A stretch of 64,000 bases of DNA from Pseudomonas fluorescens (lineage in GTDB: Bacteria > Pseudomonadota > Gammaproteobacteria > Pseudomonadales > Pseudomonadaceae), in the NCBI RefSeq assembly GCF_003732425.1, contig NZ_MOBX01000014.1, positions 124,001-188,000 on the forward strand. The letters run 5' to 3'. The first letter of the stretch is position 1; every line of letters starts with the position of its first letter. A program made the position numbers and the translations under genes. A model generated the notes under the pieces. The model was not told the origin of the DNA. It did no database searches and saw only the letters and a program-made list of their open reading frames with translations. Of the stretch, positions 25,642-33,938 are shown one piece after another.

Positions 25642-28212
25642 TCAGTAAACGTCGCGGCGATAGCGGCCCTGTTCGATCAGGCGTTCGACTTCGGCGCTGC
25701 CGAGGATGTCGTTGAGCGTCTGATCAACACCTGAGGCCATCCCTTGCAGGCTGCCGCAGATGTAAATCACCGCACCGTCCGCCAGCCATTTCTTCAACTC
25801 GTCCGCCGACTCGCGCAAGCGATCCTGGACGTAAATCTTCTCGGCCTGATCCCGCGAGAACGCCAGGTCCAGCCGCTCCAGATCGCCATTGATCAACCAC
25901 TCTTCCAGCTCCGCGCGGCAGAGGAAATCGTGTTCCCGATTGCGCTCGCCAAACAGCAACCACTGGCGCTGTTGACCGTCGGCAATCCGCGCCTTGAGCA
26001 AGCTGCGCAACCCGGCCAGACCGGTGCCGTTGCCCAGCAGAATCATCGGCACGGGTTCGTTCGGCAGGTGGAAGCCGCTGTTGCGGCGCACGCGCAAACT
26101 GATGCTGCCGCCCAAAGGCGCGTGCTCAGTCAGCCAGCCGGAACCGATGCCAAGGGTGCCATCGGCATGCTGTTCCTGACGCACGATCAACTCCAGGACG
26201 CCGTCGGCGGCAATCGAGGCGATCGAGTATTCGCGCATGGCCAGCGGCACCATCGCATCGACCAGCGATTGCGCATGCAGACCGACCAGATGCGCGCGGT
26301 GCTCGGGCAATTGGCGCGAGGCCAGCGCGACGTCCAGCGGCTCGTCGAGGCCGTTGATTTTCACGGTGGTCTCGCCACGAATACCGAGGCCGTCGAGGAA
26401 GTGTTCGATGGCCCACGGGCAGTTGCGCGGCAGTATTTCGACCAGGTCACCGGCCAGCCAACTGCTGGTGTTCGGTGCGCTCAGGCCCAATAGATAAACC
26501 GGTGCGCCTTTGCTGTCCGGGTTCATCAGCTCGCGGCGCAGCAGCGTCCAGTTGTCGTAACTCGGCGCTTGCCAGGTATCAACGGGGGCTTGCCCGGTGA
26601 GCAGGCCCAATTGAGTCTGCCAGTGGCGCAGGGCGTAGGGATCGCCGCTGTCGACCTCCACCGGCGCGAACAGCGTCTTGCCGCCGTGCTCCGCCAACCA
26701 TTGGTGCAAGCGCTTGGCGAAACCACAGAAGTGCTGATATTGACGATCGCCGAGACCGAGTATCGAGTAATTCAGGCTGTCGAGCGTTGCCGCCTTGCCC
26801 AACACTTTTCGTTCGAACCCACGCGCGCTGTCCGGCGCTTCGCCGTCGCCAAACGTGCTGACCACAAACAGTGCGTTGTTCGATTCACGCAGATCCTGTT
26901 CGCTGACATTCGCCAGCGGCTGCACTTTCACCGGCAGTCCGGCGGCCTGCAATTGCCCGGCGGTCTGCCACGCCAGTTGCTCGGCAACCCCGCTTTGGCT
27001 GGCGAAACCGATCAGCCATGCCGAGGCATCGCCGCCCGGTTGTGCGAGGCCTTGGCGCGCATCCTTGATCTGCTTTTTCTTGCGCCGACGATCGAGGTAC
27101 AGCAGCCAGCCGGTGATGAAAAACAGCGGCATGCACACCGCCGCGACGGTGATGATGATCCGCCCGACCAGACCGAAATAGCTGCCGACGTGCAGCGCAT
27201 AAATGCTGGTCAGCAGTTGCGCCTTGAAGCTCTTGTCGGCGTAACGGTCGACACGTTTGACGATGCCGGTGGCCGGGTCGAGGGTGATCTGGTTCAGCGC
27301 GCGATCATGCGGCGAGCTGTCGAGCAGATAGAACACGGTCGCCGGTTGGCCTGCGACGGCCGGCATACGAATGTTGTAGGTGGCCAGACCCGGGCCGGCA
27401 GCGCTGTAGATGCTGCTCCACATTGCTGCGTAGTCGGCAGTCGGCGCCGGGCCTTCCGGCGCCGGGCCGCGACCACCGCGCACGCGCTCGTTTTGCGGTG
27501 CGTCGGAGAGCAATTGGGTCAGGCCTTTGTTGTACCACTCGTAAGACCACGACAACCCGGTCAGCGCTAGCAGCAGATAGACCAGCAAACACCAGGTGCC
27601 GGCCACCGAGTGCAAATCCCAGTTGAAGGCGCGGCCCTTTTTCTTCCAGTCCAGGGTCAGCCATACGCGCCAGCTGTGCCACTGACGCGGCCAGCGCAGG
27701 TACAGACCGGAGAGGCAGAAGAACAGCAGGATCAGGGTGCAGGCGCCAGTGATGTTGCGCCCGGTGTCGCCCATGGCGAGGAAGCGGTGCAGTTGCAGCA
27801 TCAGGCCGAAGAAATCCTGGCCGACCGCGTCGCCCATGAACTCGGCGGTGTACGGGTCGAAGTAGCGCATCTCGCCACGACGCTCGCCTTTGGGCGGGGT
27901 GAAGAACACCTTGGCCGCGTTGCCGCTGTCGGTTTCGACCCAGAGCATCGAGACTTTTTTCCCCGAGGTGGCTTCGATGCGTTCCACCAGTTCGACGGGC
28001 GGCAGCACGCCGGCCACCTGCTTTTCCACTTGCAGGACGGACGGATTCAGCGCCCGCAGGATTTCGTCCTGAAACGAATAGGCCGCGCCGGTGATGCCCA
28101 TCAACGCCAGCACCAGGCCTGCGGTGATGCCAAAAAACCAGTGCAACTGGAACAGGGTTTTCTTCAACACGTCACTCGCCGTCCGTTCGGAAATTGTCTT
28201 CACGGCGCGCAT
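25642..28212 (-). CDS. piuB: PepSY/flavodoxin/ferredoxin-reductase fusion, PiuB-like iron-uptake oxidoreductase
   Basis: Membrane flavoreductase next to a siderophore receptor, likely reducing ferric complexes in the periplasm or inner membrane. N-terminal PepSY-associated TM helices (LFQLHWFFGITAGLVLALMGITGAAYSF; further helices near residues 170-195, 225-245 and 345-370), then a flavodoxin domain (VSTFGDGEAPDSARGFERKVLG) and a C-terminal FAD/NADPH reductase module (REYSIASI, LLGNGTGLAGLRSLL, YICGSLQGMASGVDQTL). I set the start at ATG 28212 (856 aa): a longer frame to 28266 would begin inside the upstream terminator hairpin. The P. aeruginosa counterpart is PA4513. Confidence 0.88.
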   Translation of the reverse strand: MRAVKTISERTASDVLKKTLFQLHWFFGITAGLVLALMGITGAAYSFQDEILRALNPSVLQVEKQVAGVLPPVELVERIEATSGKKVSMLWVETDSGNAAKVFFTPPKGERRGEMRYFDPYTAEFMGDAVGQDFFGLMLQLHRFLAMGDTGRNITGACTLILLFFCLSGLYLRWPRQWHSWRVWLTLDWKKKGRAFNWDLHSVAGTWCLLVYLLLALTGLSWSYEWYNKGLTQLLSDAPQNERVRGGRGPAPEGPAPTADYAAMWSSIYSAAGPGLATYNIRMPAVAGQPATVFYLLDSSPHDRALNQITLDPATGIVKRVDRYADKSFKAQLLTSIYALHVGSYFGLVGRIIITVAAVCMPLFFITGWLLYLDRRRKKKQIKDARQGLAQPGGDASAWLIGFASQSGVAEQLAWQTAGQLQAAGLPVKVQPLANVSEQDLRESNNALFVVSTFGDGEAPDSARGFERKVLGKAATLDSLNYSILGLGDRQYQHFCGFAKRLHQWLAEHGGKTLFAPVEVDSGDPYALRHWQTQLGLLTGQAPVDTWQAPSYDNWTLLRRELMNPDSKGAPVYLLGLSAPNTSSWLAGDLVEILPRNCPWAIEHFLDGLGIRGETTVKINGLDEPLDVALASRQLPEHRAHLVGLHAQSLVDAMVPLAMREYSIASIAADGVLELIVRQEQHADGTLGIGSGWLTEHAPLGGSISLRVRRNSGFHLPNEPVPMILLGNGTGLAGLRSLLKARIADGQQRQWLLFGERNREHDFLCRAELEEWLINGDLERLDLAFSRDQAEKIYVQDRLRESADELKKWLADGAVIYICGSLQGMASGVDQTLNDILGSAEVERLIEQGRYRRDVY

Positions 28213-28251
28213 TATGCCGTGGGTTATCGAGAAGCGTTCTTTCTTACGCAC

Positions 28252-28281
28252 AAAAGCCCCGTTCAATTGAATGAACGGGGC
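28252..28281 (-). terminator. Intrinsic terminator of the TonB-dependent receptor gene
   Basis: 10-bp stem GCCCCGTTCA/TGAACGGGGC with a six-base loop; on the minus strand it is followed by TTTTGTG. Lies between piuA and piuB on the minus strand, so piuB expression needs readthrough or its own promoter. Confidence 0.8.
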
Positions 28282-28303
28282 CGGATCTGGTTAGCAGATC
28301 TCC

Positions 28304-28392
28304 TGTGGGAGCTAGCCTGCTAGCGAATGCGATCTGTCAGTGACATGGATGTTGACTGATACACCGCTTTCGCTAGCAGGCTAGCTCCCACA
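28304..28392. repeat. REPIN, GCTAGC variant
   Basis: Inverted pair TGTGGGAGCTAGCCTGCTAGCG...CGCTAGCAGGCTAGCTCCCACA: both arms carry the same GCGAGC to GCTAGC changes, so base pairing is preserved. Between piuA and piuB. Confidence 0.92.
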
Positions 28393-28405
28393 TTTACAGC
28401 GTTGT

Positions 28406-30721
28406 TTAGAAGTGGAAGTTGGTGCTCAACAGTGCCGTACGGCCCGCCGCCTGGTTGGCGAAGTGGGTCGAGAAGGCTTTGTCGTAGTAGGTTTCGTTGG
28501 TCAGGTTCTGCACGTTGAGTTGCAGGTCGACGTTTTTGGTCAGCTTGTACGCGGCCATCGCGTCGTAGCGAACATAGGAATCGACCATGGTGGTGTTGGC
28601 CACGCTGCCGTACACGTCGTCGACGTAGAACGCACCGCCACCTATGGTCAGCTTCGGCGTGACTTGGTAAGTGGTCCACAGGCTGGCGCTGTTTTTCGGC
28701 GTGTTAGGCAGTTCGTTGCCATCGTTGGCCCTGCCCATCGGACCGCCGTCGACTTGTTCGCTGTCCATGAAGGCGTAACCGGCGAACACTTGCCACTTGT
28801 CGGAGATCTTGCCGCTGGCCGACAACTCGACGCCTTGCACGCGGGTCTTGCCGGCGTTTTCGTACGACGAGGTGTCGATTTGCACACGAGCGTTTTCTTT
28901 CTCGGTGCGGAAGACGTCAGCGGTCAGTGACAGGCGATCGTTGAGCAGATCCCACTTGGTGCCGATTTCATAGTTCTTGGTGGTTTCCGGCTCCATGTCG
29001 CTGCTCAGCAGGTTGCCGCTGCGATCCGGGGTGCCGCCCAGCGGGTTGCCTTCCTGACCTTCGCCCAAAGTGTTGCCCGGTGGCGTGGCGGAGGTGGCAT
29101 AGGAGGCGTAGATGCTGCCGTTTTCCGCAGGCTTGTAGACGACGCCGAACTGACCGGTGACGAACTCGCTGGTGTCATCGCCCTTGGACGTGGTGGTGCC
29201 AGCGGCGTTGTAGGTTTTGTAGTCGGTGTCGAAGTGGTCGTAACGCAGGCCCATGTTCACCAGCCACTGCTCGTTCAACTCCAGCGTATCGAACACATAC
29301 AGCGCGTAGGTGTTGGCCTGGGTGTCGGTGCCGGCGTAGTTGCGCGAAATCGCGCCGTTCCACGGATCGTTCGGGTTCGGGTTTGACAGCGAGGTGCAGT
29401 TGTAGCCACTGGCTGCGCCGATCAGGCCCGGGTTGCAGTTAGTGGTCACTGCGCTGGTGCGCGGCGTGGTGTCGGTGTTGACGTTGTACGAAGACTTCTG
29501 GCTTTCCTCACGGGTGTATTCAACGCCAGTGGAGAAGCTGTTCTTGAAGCCGGCGACGTAGAAGTTGCCGAACAGGTCAGTCTGGTTGGTGGTGGTCTCG
29601 GTGTTGCTCACCCGAGTATTCGCCCGACGCCAGAGGCTGCCATTGTTGACGTTGCCCTTGCTGTCGTCGGGTTGGGTCAGGATGTAATCCTGCATGCTGG
29701 TGCCGTGACGCAGGGTGTTCTTGATCGTCAGCGAATCGCTCAGGTCATGCTCGATGGCGAAGGTCGCGGTGTCGGTGCGGCCCTTGCGAAAGTCGCGATC
29801 CAGACCGTAGAAATTGCTGTGGTCACCGCCGGCGTATGGCTTGTCCGGATTGGACTTGGTGCGTGCAGCGGAGCCACCGGTCGGGATGGTGTAAGGGATG
29901 CCGGAGTCCGGGGTGTCGTTGCTTTCGAGATGGTAGTAGTCGAGGTTGACGCGGGTGTCGGTGCCCAGGCCAAACGCCAGGGACGGGGCGATACCCCAGC
30001 GGTCGTAATCGACCTTGTCGCGACCGGCGAAGTTGCTCTCGTGGCTCATCAGGTTCAGACGGCCAGCGGCGGTGTCGCTGAACTGGTAGTTGCCGTCGAG
30101 GGTGTAGCGTTGGGTCTGGTCGGAGCCGTAGGTGAAACCGCCGTCGAACGAGTTGCCCAGGTGCGCCTTCTTGCTCACCAGGTTGATGCTGCCGCCTGCC
30201 GCTCCGCGACCGCCGATGGCGGAGTTCGGACCCTTGCTGACTTCAATGTTTTCCACGGCGAAGATTTCGCGGCTTTGCGAACCGGTGTCGCGCACGCCGT
30301 CGAGGTAGGTGTCGCCCTGCGCGTCGAAACCGCGAATGAACGGGCGATCGCCCTGTGGGTTCCCGCCTTCACCGGCGCCGAAGGTGATGCCCGGCACGGT
30401 GCGCAGCGCGTCCTGCATGTTCAGAGCGCCGGTGTCTTTGAGCACTTGTTGCGGAATAACGGTGACCGAACGCGGCGTGTCGACCAGCGGTGCGGTGTAC
30501 TTGGGCGAGGAGGCTTTCTCGACCTGGTAGGACGTCGAGTCCTGGGCTTCGCCCGTGATCGCGGTGGCGTCCAGGGCGATGGCGTTGCCGGTGGCTTTGC
30601 TGTCGGTTTTTTCTGCGGCGAACACCATGTGACCAGCGGAGCCGGCGGTGATTGCCACACCGATTGCAGAGGCGAGCAGGCGTGGTGAACTGACCGGTAA
30701 TTGTGCGTGTTGACGTGCCAT
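28406..30721 (-). CDS. piuA: TonB-dependent siderophore receptor PiuA
   Basis: 771-aa outer-membrane receptor. The start MARQHAQLPVSSPRLLASAIG (ATG 30721) has GGGGAGGGG just upstream; the signal peptide ends about AGHMVFA/AEKTD (residue 34). The plug domain begins YTAPLVDTPRSVTVIPQQVLKDTGALNMQDALRTVPGITFGAGEGGNPQGDRPFIRGFD; a 22-strand barrel follows, ending in Phe (LLSTNFHF), the usual Omp signature. Neighbours piuB and piuC match P. aeruginosa PA4513-4515. In that species PiuA takes up catechol-type siderophores and siderophore-drug conjugates. Iron regulation is likely but the Fur site is only a weak match. Confidence 0.93.
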   Translation of the reverse strand: MARQHAQLPVSSPRLLASAIGVAITAGSAGHMVFAAEKTDSKATGNAIALDATAITGEAQDSTSYQVEKASSPKYTAPLVDTPRSVTVIPQQVLKDTGALNMQDALRTVPGITFGAGEGGNPQGDRPFIRGFDAQGDTYLDGVRDTGSQSREIFAVENIEVSKGPNSAIGGRGAAGGSINLVSKKAHLGNSFDGGFTYGSDQTQRYTLDGNYQFSDTAAGRLNLMSHESNFAGRDKVDYDRWGIAPSLAFGLGTDTRVNLDYYHLESNDTPDSGIPYTIPTGGSAARTKSNPDKPYAGGDHSNFYGLDRDFRKGRTDTATFAIEHDLSDSLTIKNTLRHGTSMQDYILTQPDDSKGNVNNGSLWRRANTRVSNTETTTNQTDLFGNFYVAGFKNSFSTGVEYTREESQKSSYNVNTDTTPRTSAVTTNCNPGLIGAASGYNCTSLSNPNPNDPWNGAISRNYAGTDTQANTYALYVFDTLELNEQWLVNMGLRYDHFDTDYKTYNAAGTTTSKGDDTSEFVTGQFGVVYKPAENGSIYASYATSATPPGNTLGEGQEGNPLGGTPDRSGNLLSSDMEPETTKNYEIGTKWDLLNDRLSLTADVFRTEKENARVQIDTSSYENAGKTRVQGVELSASGKISDKWQVFAGYAFMDSEQVDGGPMGRANDGNELPNTPKNSASLWTTYQVTPKLTIGGGAFYVDDVYGSVANTTMVDSYVRYDAMAAYKLTKNVDLQLNVQNLTNETYYDKAFSTHFANQAAGRTALLSTNFHF

Positions 30722-30879
30722 TTTTATTCCCCTCCCCAAGGATTTGAGGCGGCGGAATATAGGGTAAACAGGTATTCGTATCAATTGCGAAACATTGTTA
30801 TTCGCACTGAATTTACATTCTTTACAATTTAACCTTACGGTTTTTGCCAGTTCATTCGTCTCTCGGGTTTTACACAGTC

Positions 30880-30898
30880 AATAAGAATCAATACCATT
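30880..30898. promoter_or_regulatory. Weak candidate Fur box between piuA and piuC
   Basis: AATAAGAATCAATACCATT matches about 10 of 19 positions of the GATAATGATAATCATTATC consensus and lies 31 bp upstream of piuC in the divergent region. A second AT-rich candidate is near 30775-30805. Listed mainly because the genes are iron-regulated in related species. Confidence 0.35.
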
Positions 30899-30928
30899 GC
30901 CGCCTCTTTGCCATCAGGTGACATCGCC

Positions 30929-31609
30929 ATGCTGCTGCACATTCCCGGACTGTTCGCGAAAGACGAAGTGCAGCGTATCCGCGAGGCGCTGGAGCAGGCC
31001 GATTGGGCCGATGGCAAGATCACCGCGGGCTTTCAATCGGCCAAGGCCAAACACAATCTGCAACTGCCCGAAGGCCATCCGCTGGCCAAGGAAATCGGCG
31101 CGGCGATGCTCGAGCGGTTGTGGAAAAACCCGCTGTTCATGTCCGCCGCGCTGCCGCACAAGGTCTTCCCGCCGTTAGTGAACTGTTACACGGCTGGCGG
31201 CAGTTTCGATTTCCACATCGACAATGCTGTGCGCCAGCCCAAGGGCAGTATCGAGCGGATGCGCACTGATCTGTCGGCGACGCTGTTCTTCAGCGAGCCT
31301 GAGGATTACGACGGCGGCGAGCTGGAAATCCAGGACACCTTCGGCACGCAACGGGTGAAGTTGCCGGCCGGCGACATGGTGTTGTACCCCGGCACCAGCC
31401 TGCACAAGGTCAACGCGGTCACTCGTGGCGCGCGCTATGCGTCGTTTTTCTGGACGCAAAGCCTGGTGCGTGAGGACAGCCAGCGTGCGTTGCTGTTCGA
31501 GATGGACGGTGCGATTCAGCAGCTCACGCAGGACCTGCCTGATCACCCTTCGCTGATCCGCCTCACCGGCACGTATCACAACCTGCTGCGGCGCTGGGTC
31601 GAGGTATGA
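30929..31609 (+). CDS. piuC: Fe(II)/2-oxoglutarate-dependent PKHD-type hydroxylase PiuC
   Basis: 226-aa cupin-fold dioxygenase. ATG 30929 (MLLHIPGLFAKDEVQRIREAL) is chosen because AGGTGA lies 7 bases upstream; an in-frame ATG at 30908 lacks a site. Metal ligands His96 and Asp98 (FDFHIDN) and His159 (TSLHKVNAV), with the 2-oxoglutarate-binding Arg in TRGARYASFFW. The family is linked with siderophore receptors, though the substrate is not established. It is divergent from piuA and overlaps the next gene by four bases. Confidence 0.95.
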   Translation: MLLHIPGLFAKDEVQRIREALEQADWADGKITAGFQSAKAKHNLQLPEGHPLAKEIGAAMLERLWKNPLFMSAALPHKVFPPLVNCYTAGGSFDFHIDNAVRQPKGSIERMRTDLSATLFFSEPEDYDGGELEIQDTFGTQRVKLPAGDMVLYPGTSLHKVNAVTRGARYASFFWTQSLVREDSQRALLFEMDGAIQQLTQDLPDHPSLIRLTGTYHNLLRRWVEV

Positions 31610-32364
31610 GTTTTCAACTGCGTCGCGAGGAAGTCCTCAGCGGCGAACAACTCAGCGTCATGCTTGCAGAAAGCCCGGCCCGTGCCGCGCAGGCGATTTT
31701 GCTGGCGGCGGGCGAGGGCGAAGTTGAAGCGCAGGCGTTGCTTGGGCAAATCCTGCTGGATGGTCAGGGCATCGCCCAGGATCAACCGCTGGCGCTGCGC
31801 TGGTTTGGCATCGCTGCCGGGCGCGGGCATCTGATGGCGCGCAACATGCTCGGGCGTTGTCATGAGCATGGTTGGGGTTGCGCGGCGGATGCGGCGATTG
31901 CCGCGCGGCATTACCGGATTGCAGCGGATGCCGGACTGGATTGGGCGATGTACAACCTCGCCAATCTGCTGGCGACCGGGCGGGGTGTGGCGGTGGATCA
32001 TCAACAGGCGTTGGCGCTGTATCGGCGCGCGGCTGAAGTGGGCCATGCGAAATCGATGAATCTGCTGGGGCGGTATCTGGAAGAGGGACAGGTGTGCCCG
32101 GCGGATCCTGCTGCGGCGCGTGATTGGTATCGGCGTTCGGCTGAGGGTGGGGATTTTCGCGGGCAGTTCAGTTTTGCGGCGGTGTTGGCGGGTGAGGGGC
32201 GGATTGATGAGGCGGTCGATTGGCTTGAGAAAGCCCTGGCGGGCGGCAATCTGAATTTTCTGCGGGTCGCAGGTCAGGCGCTGGCTGGCGCGACAGATCC
32301 AAAGATTCAGGTCTTGGCATCCAGATATCAGCTTCGCGCCGATGAGTTAAGCCGCACCGCATAA
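31606..32364 (+). CDS. Sel1/TPR-repeat protein downstream of piuC
   Basis: 252-aa protein with about four to five Sel1-like helical repeats (EAQALLGQILLDGQGIAQDQPLALRWFGIAAGRGHLMARNMLGRCHEHGWG, and YNLANLLATGRGVAVDHQQALALYRRAAEVGHAKSMNLLGRYLEEG), a scaffold for protein-protein contacts. No signal peptide. Its ATG overlaps the piuC stop (ATGA), so the two are coupled. It corresponds to P. aeruginosa PA4516. A role with PiuC is suggested by coupling, not shown. Confidence 0.9.
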   Translation: MSFQLRREEVLSGEQLSVMLAESPARAAQAILLAAGEGEVEAQALLGQILLDGQGIAQDQPLALRWFGIAAGRGHLMARNMLGRCHEHGWGCAADAAIAARHYRIAADAGLDWAMYNLANLLATGRGVAVDHQQALALYRRAAEVGHAKSMNLLGRYLEEGQVCPADPAAARDWYRRSAEGGDFRGQFSFAAVLAGEGRIDEAVDWLEKALAGGNLNFLRVAGQALAGATDPKIQVLASRYQLRADELSRTA

Positions 32365-32368
32365 CCCC

Positions 32369-32457
32369 TGTGGGAGCGAGTCTGCTCGCGAAGGCGTCTT
32401 GTCAGTCACCAACACCTGCACTGATTCACCGCTTTCGCGAGCAGGCTCGCTCCCACA
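32369..32457. repeat. REPIN, TGTGGGAGCGAGTCTGCT family
   Basis: Inverted pair directly after the Sel1 gene with the conserved inner CACTGATTCACCGCTTT spacer side. Confidence 0.9.
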
Positions 32458-32478
32458 GGAAAGTGCATCAGCGAATAC

Positions 32479-32508
32479 AAAAAAGCCCATGACACGTCAT
32501 GGGCTTTT
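32479..32508. terminator. Bidirectional intrinsic terminator (Sel1 gene / speC)
   Basis: 13-bp stem AAAAGCCCATGAC/GTCATGGGCTTTT around a two- to four-base centre, with A and T tracts on both sides, between two convergent genes. Confidence 0.85.
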
Positions 32509-32510
32509 CA

Positions 32511-32543
32511 CTTGCAGCTAGCAGCTTGAAACTCGCAGCTGCT
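32511..32543. repeat. AGCTGCAAG-type repeat abutting the speC stop codon
   Basis: CTTGCAGCTAGCAGCTTG followed by AAACTCGCAGCTGCT, nearly the same as the block at the 3' end of nadC (8448-8480), and likewise within one base of a minus-strand stop codon. Confidence 0.75.
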
Positions 32544-32544
32544 C

Positions 32545-33708
32545 TTACACGTAAAACGATTTCAGCGGCGGGAAGCCATTGAACTCAACCGCGCTGTAAC
32601 TGGTGGTGTAAGCACCGGTCGACAGCCAGTACAGACGATCACCAATCGCCAGGTTCAGCGGCAGACCGTACTTGTAGTTCTCGTACATGATGTCGGCGCT
32701 GTCGCAGGTCGGGCCGGCGATCACGACTTCTTCCATCTCGCCTTTCTTTTCGGTCCAGATCGGGAACTTGATCGCTTCGTCCATGGTTTCGATCAGGCCG
32801 GAGAACTTGCCCACATCGGTATACACCCAACGCTCGACGGCAGTACGCGACTTGCGTGCAACCAGTACCACTTCGCTGACCAGAATACCGGCGTTGGCAA
32901 TCAGCGAACGGCCCGGCTCGAGAATGATTTCCGGCAGGTCATCGCCGAAGTCTTCCTTCAGGAAGCGGATGATTTCTTCGGCGTAGGTTTCCAGGCTGTT
33001 GGTGCGGGTGATGTAGTTGGCCGGGAAGCCACCGCCCATGTTGATCAGCTTCAGGTGGATGCCGTCTTCTTCTTTCAGGCGTTCGAAGATCACTTTGACC
33101 TTGGCGATCGCTGCGTCCCAGACGCTGATGTCGCGCTGCTGCGAACCAACGTGGAAGGAGATGCCGTACGGCACCAGGCCCAGATCACGGGCGAGGATCA
33201 GCAGGTCCATGGCCATGTCGGTCTGGCAACCGAATTTGCGCGACAGTGGCCAGTCAGCCGTGGTCGAGCCTTCGGTGAGGATGCGCACATAGACTTTCGA
33301 ACCCGGGGCAGCCTTGGCGATGTTGCGCAGGTCGGCTTCGGAGTCGGTGGAGAACAGACGCACGCCCTTCTCGTAGAAGTAGCGGATGTCCTTGGATTTC
33401 TTGATGGTGTTGCCGTAGCTGATGCGGTCCGGGCTGACGCCACGATCCATCACCTTGTCCAGCTCATAGATCGAGGCGATGTCGAAGCTCGAACCTTTTT
33501 CTTTGAGCAGGTCGATGATCTCGACGGCCGGGTTGGCCTTGACCGCGTAGTAGACCTTGGCGAATTCGAAACCGGCGCGCAGGTCATCGTAGGCCTGGGC
33601 GATCATCGCGGTGTCGATCACCACGAACGGGGTTTCCTGTTTGTCGGCGAACGCCTTCATTTTGTCGAATGTAGCGCGCGCGAAATAGTCTTCGACCTGG
33701 ATCGACAT
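32545..33708 (-). CDS. speC: Ornithine decarboxylase (fold III, PLP-dependent)
   Basis: Decarboxylates L-ornithine to putrescine. The 387-aa protein (MSIQVEDYFARATF...) belongs to the eukaryotic-type alanine-racemase-fold group. PLP lysine is Lys57 in KVYYAVKANP; SFHVGSQ, LNMGGGFPA-like INMGGGFPA and EPGRSLIANAG bind PLP; the catalytic Cys lies in GPTCDSADIM and GDRLYWLSTGAYT is the C-terminal motif. ATG 33708 has AGGAGT upstream; a longer in-frame start at 33729 does not. The 5' leader is unusual, with a promoter, a terminator-like hairpin and a possible leader peptide. Confidence 0.95.
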   Translation of the reverse strand: MSIQVEDYFARATFDKMKAFADKQETPFVVIDTAMIAQAYDDLRAGFEFAKVYYAVKANPAVEIIDLLKEKGSSFDIASIYELDKVMDRGVSPDRISYGNTIKKSKDIRYFYEKGVRLFSTDSEADLRNIAKAAPGSKVYVRILTEGSTTADWPLSRKFGCQTDMAMDLLILARDLGLVPYGISFHVGSQQRDISVWDAAIAKVKVIFERLKEEDGIHLKLINMGGGFPANYITRTNSLETYAEEIIRFLKEDFGDDLPEIILEPGRSLIANAGILVSEVVLVARKSRTAVERWVYTDVGKFSGLIETMDEAIKFPIWTEKKGEMEEVVIAGPTCDSADIMYENYKYGLPLNLAIGDRLYWLSTGAYTTSYSAVEFNGFPPLKSFYV

Positions 33709-33719
33709 ACTTGGGACTC

Positions 33720-33752
33720 CTAGTGGCAAACGTCGTTAATCAATGGGTGCAA
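33720..33752 (-). other. Possible 10-codon leader ORF ahead of speC
   Basis: A strong GGAGGA (33765-33760) is followed at 7 bases by TTG, opening a frame M-H-P-L-I-N-D-V-C-H that stops at TAG, and that TAG is part of the speC Shine-Dalgarno (TAGGAGT). Such an arrangement would couple leader and speC translation. A TTG start and the short length make it uncertain. Confidence 0.25.
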
Positions 33753-33813
33753 ATGAACGTCCTCCGTATCCCCACTTTGGTTCGCCTACTTCCCAAGGCA
33801 TGTCGCCGAAAGC

Positions 33814-33846
33814 AAAAAGGCCACGGGTGTGAAGCTTCCCTTGGCC
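33814..33846 (-). terminator. Terminator-like hairpin in the speC leader (possible attenuator)
   Basis: On the minus strand GGCCAAGGG and CCCGTGGCC pair (8 of 9 positions) around a 10-base loop, followed by TTTTTG. It sits about 60 nt downstream of a good sigma-70 promoter and about 105 nt before speC, so it would end transcription prematurely after about 90 nt unless bypassed. Confidence 0.6.
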
Positions 33847-33909
33847 TTGCTGTCTCGTCGTCAGTACTTGAGCCGGATGGATCGTTTCCAGCATGGACGT
33901 TCGGCGCGA

Positions 33910-33938
33910 ACTTTAGGGCGTGAGGGGCGCGAGATCAA
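33910..33938 (-). promoter_or_regulatory. Candidate sigma-70 promoter for speC
   Basis: On the minus strand TTGATC (33938-33933) and TAAAGT (33915-33910) are separated by exactly 17 bp, predicting a start near 33903 and a 195-nt leader. Confidence 0.6.

Noticed and set aside
32369..32457. REPIN series considered as a possible CRISPR array
   Set aside because: Units are inverted pairs scattered singly in different intergenic gaps; no regularly spaced direct repeats and no cas genes.
33738..33894. A 52-codon frame (MLETIHPAQV...) running through the speC leader hairpin
   Set aside because: No ribosome binding site before its ATG and no conserved character; the open frame may be chance in GC-rich DNA.
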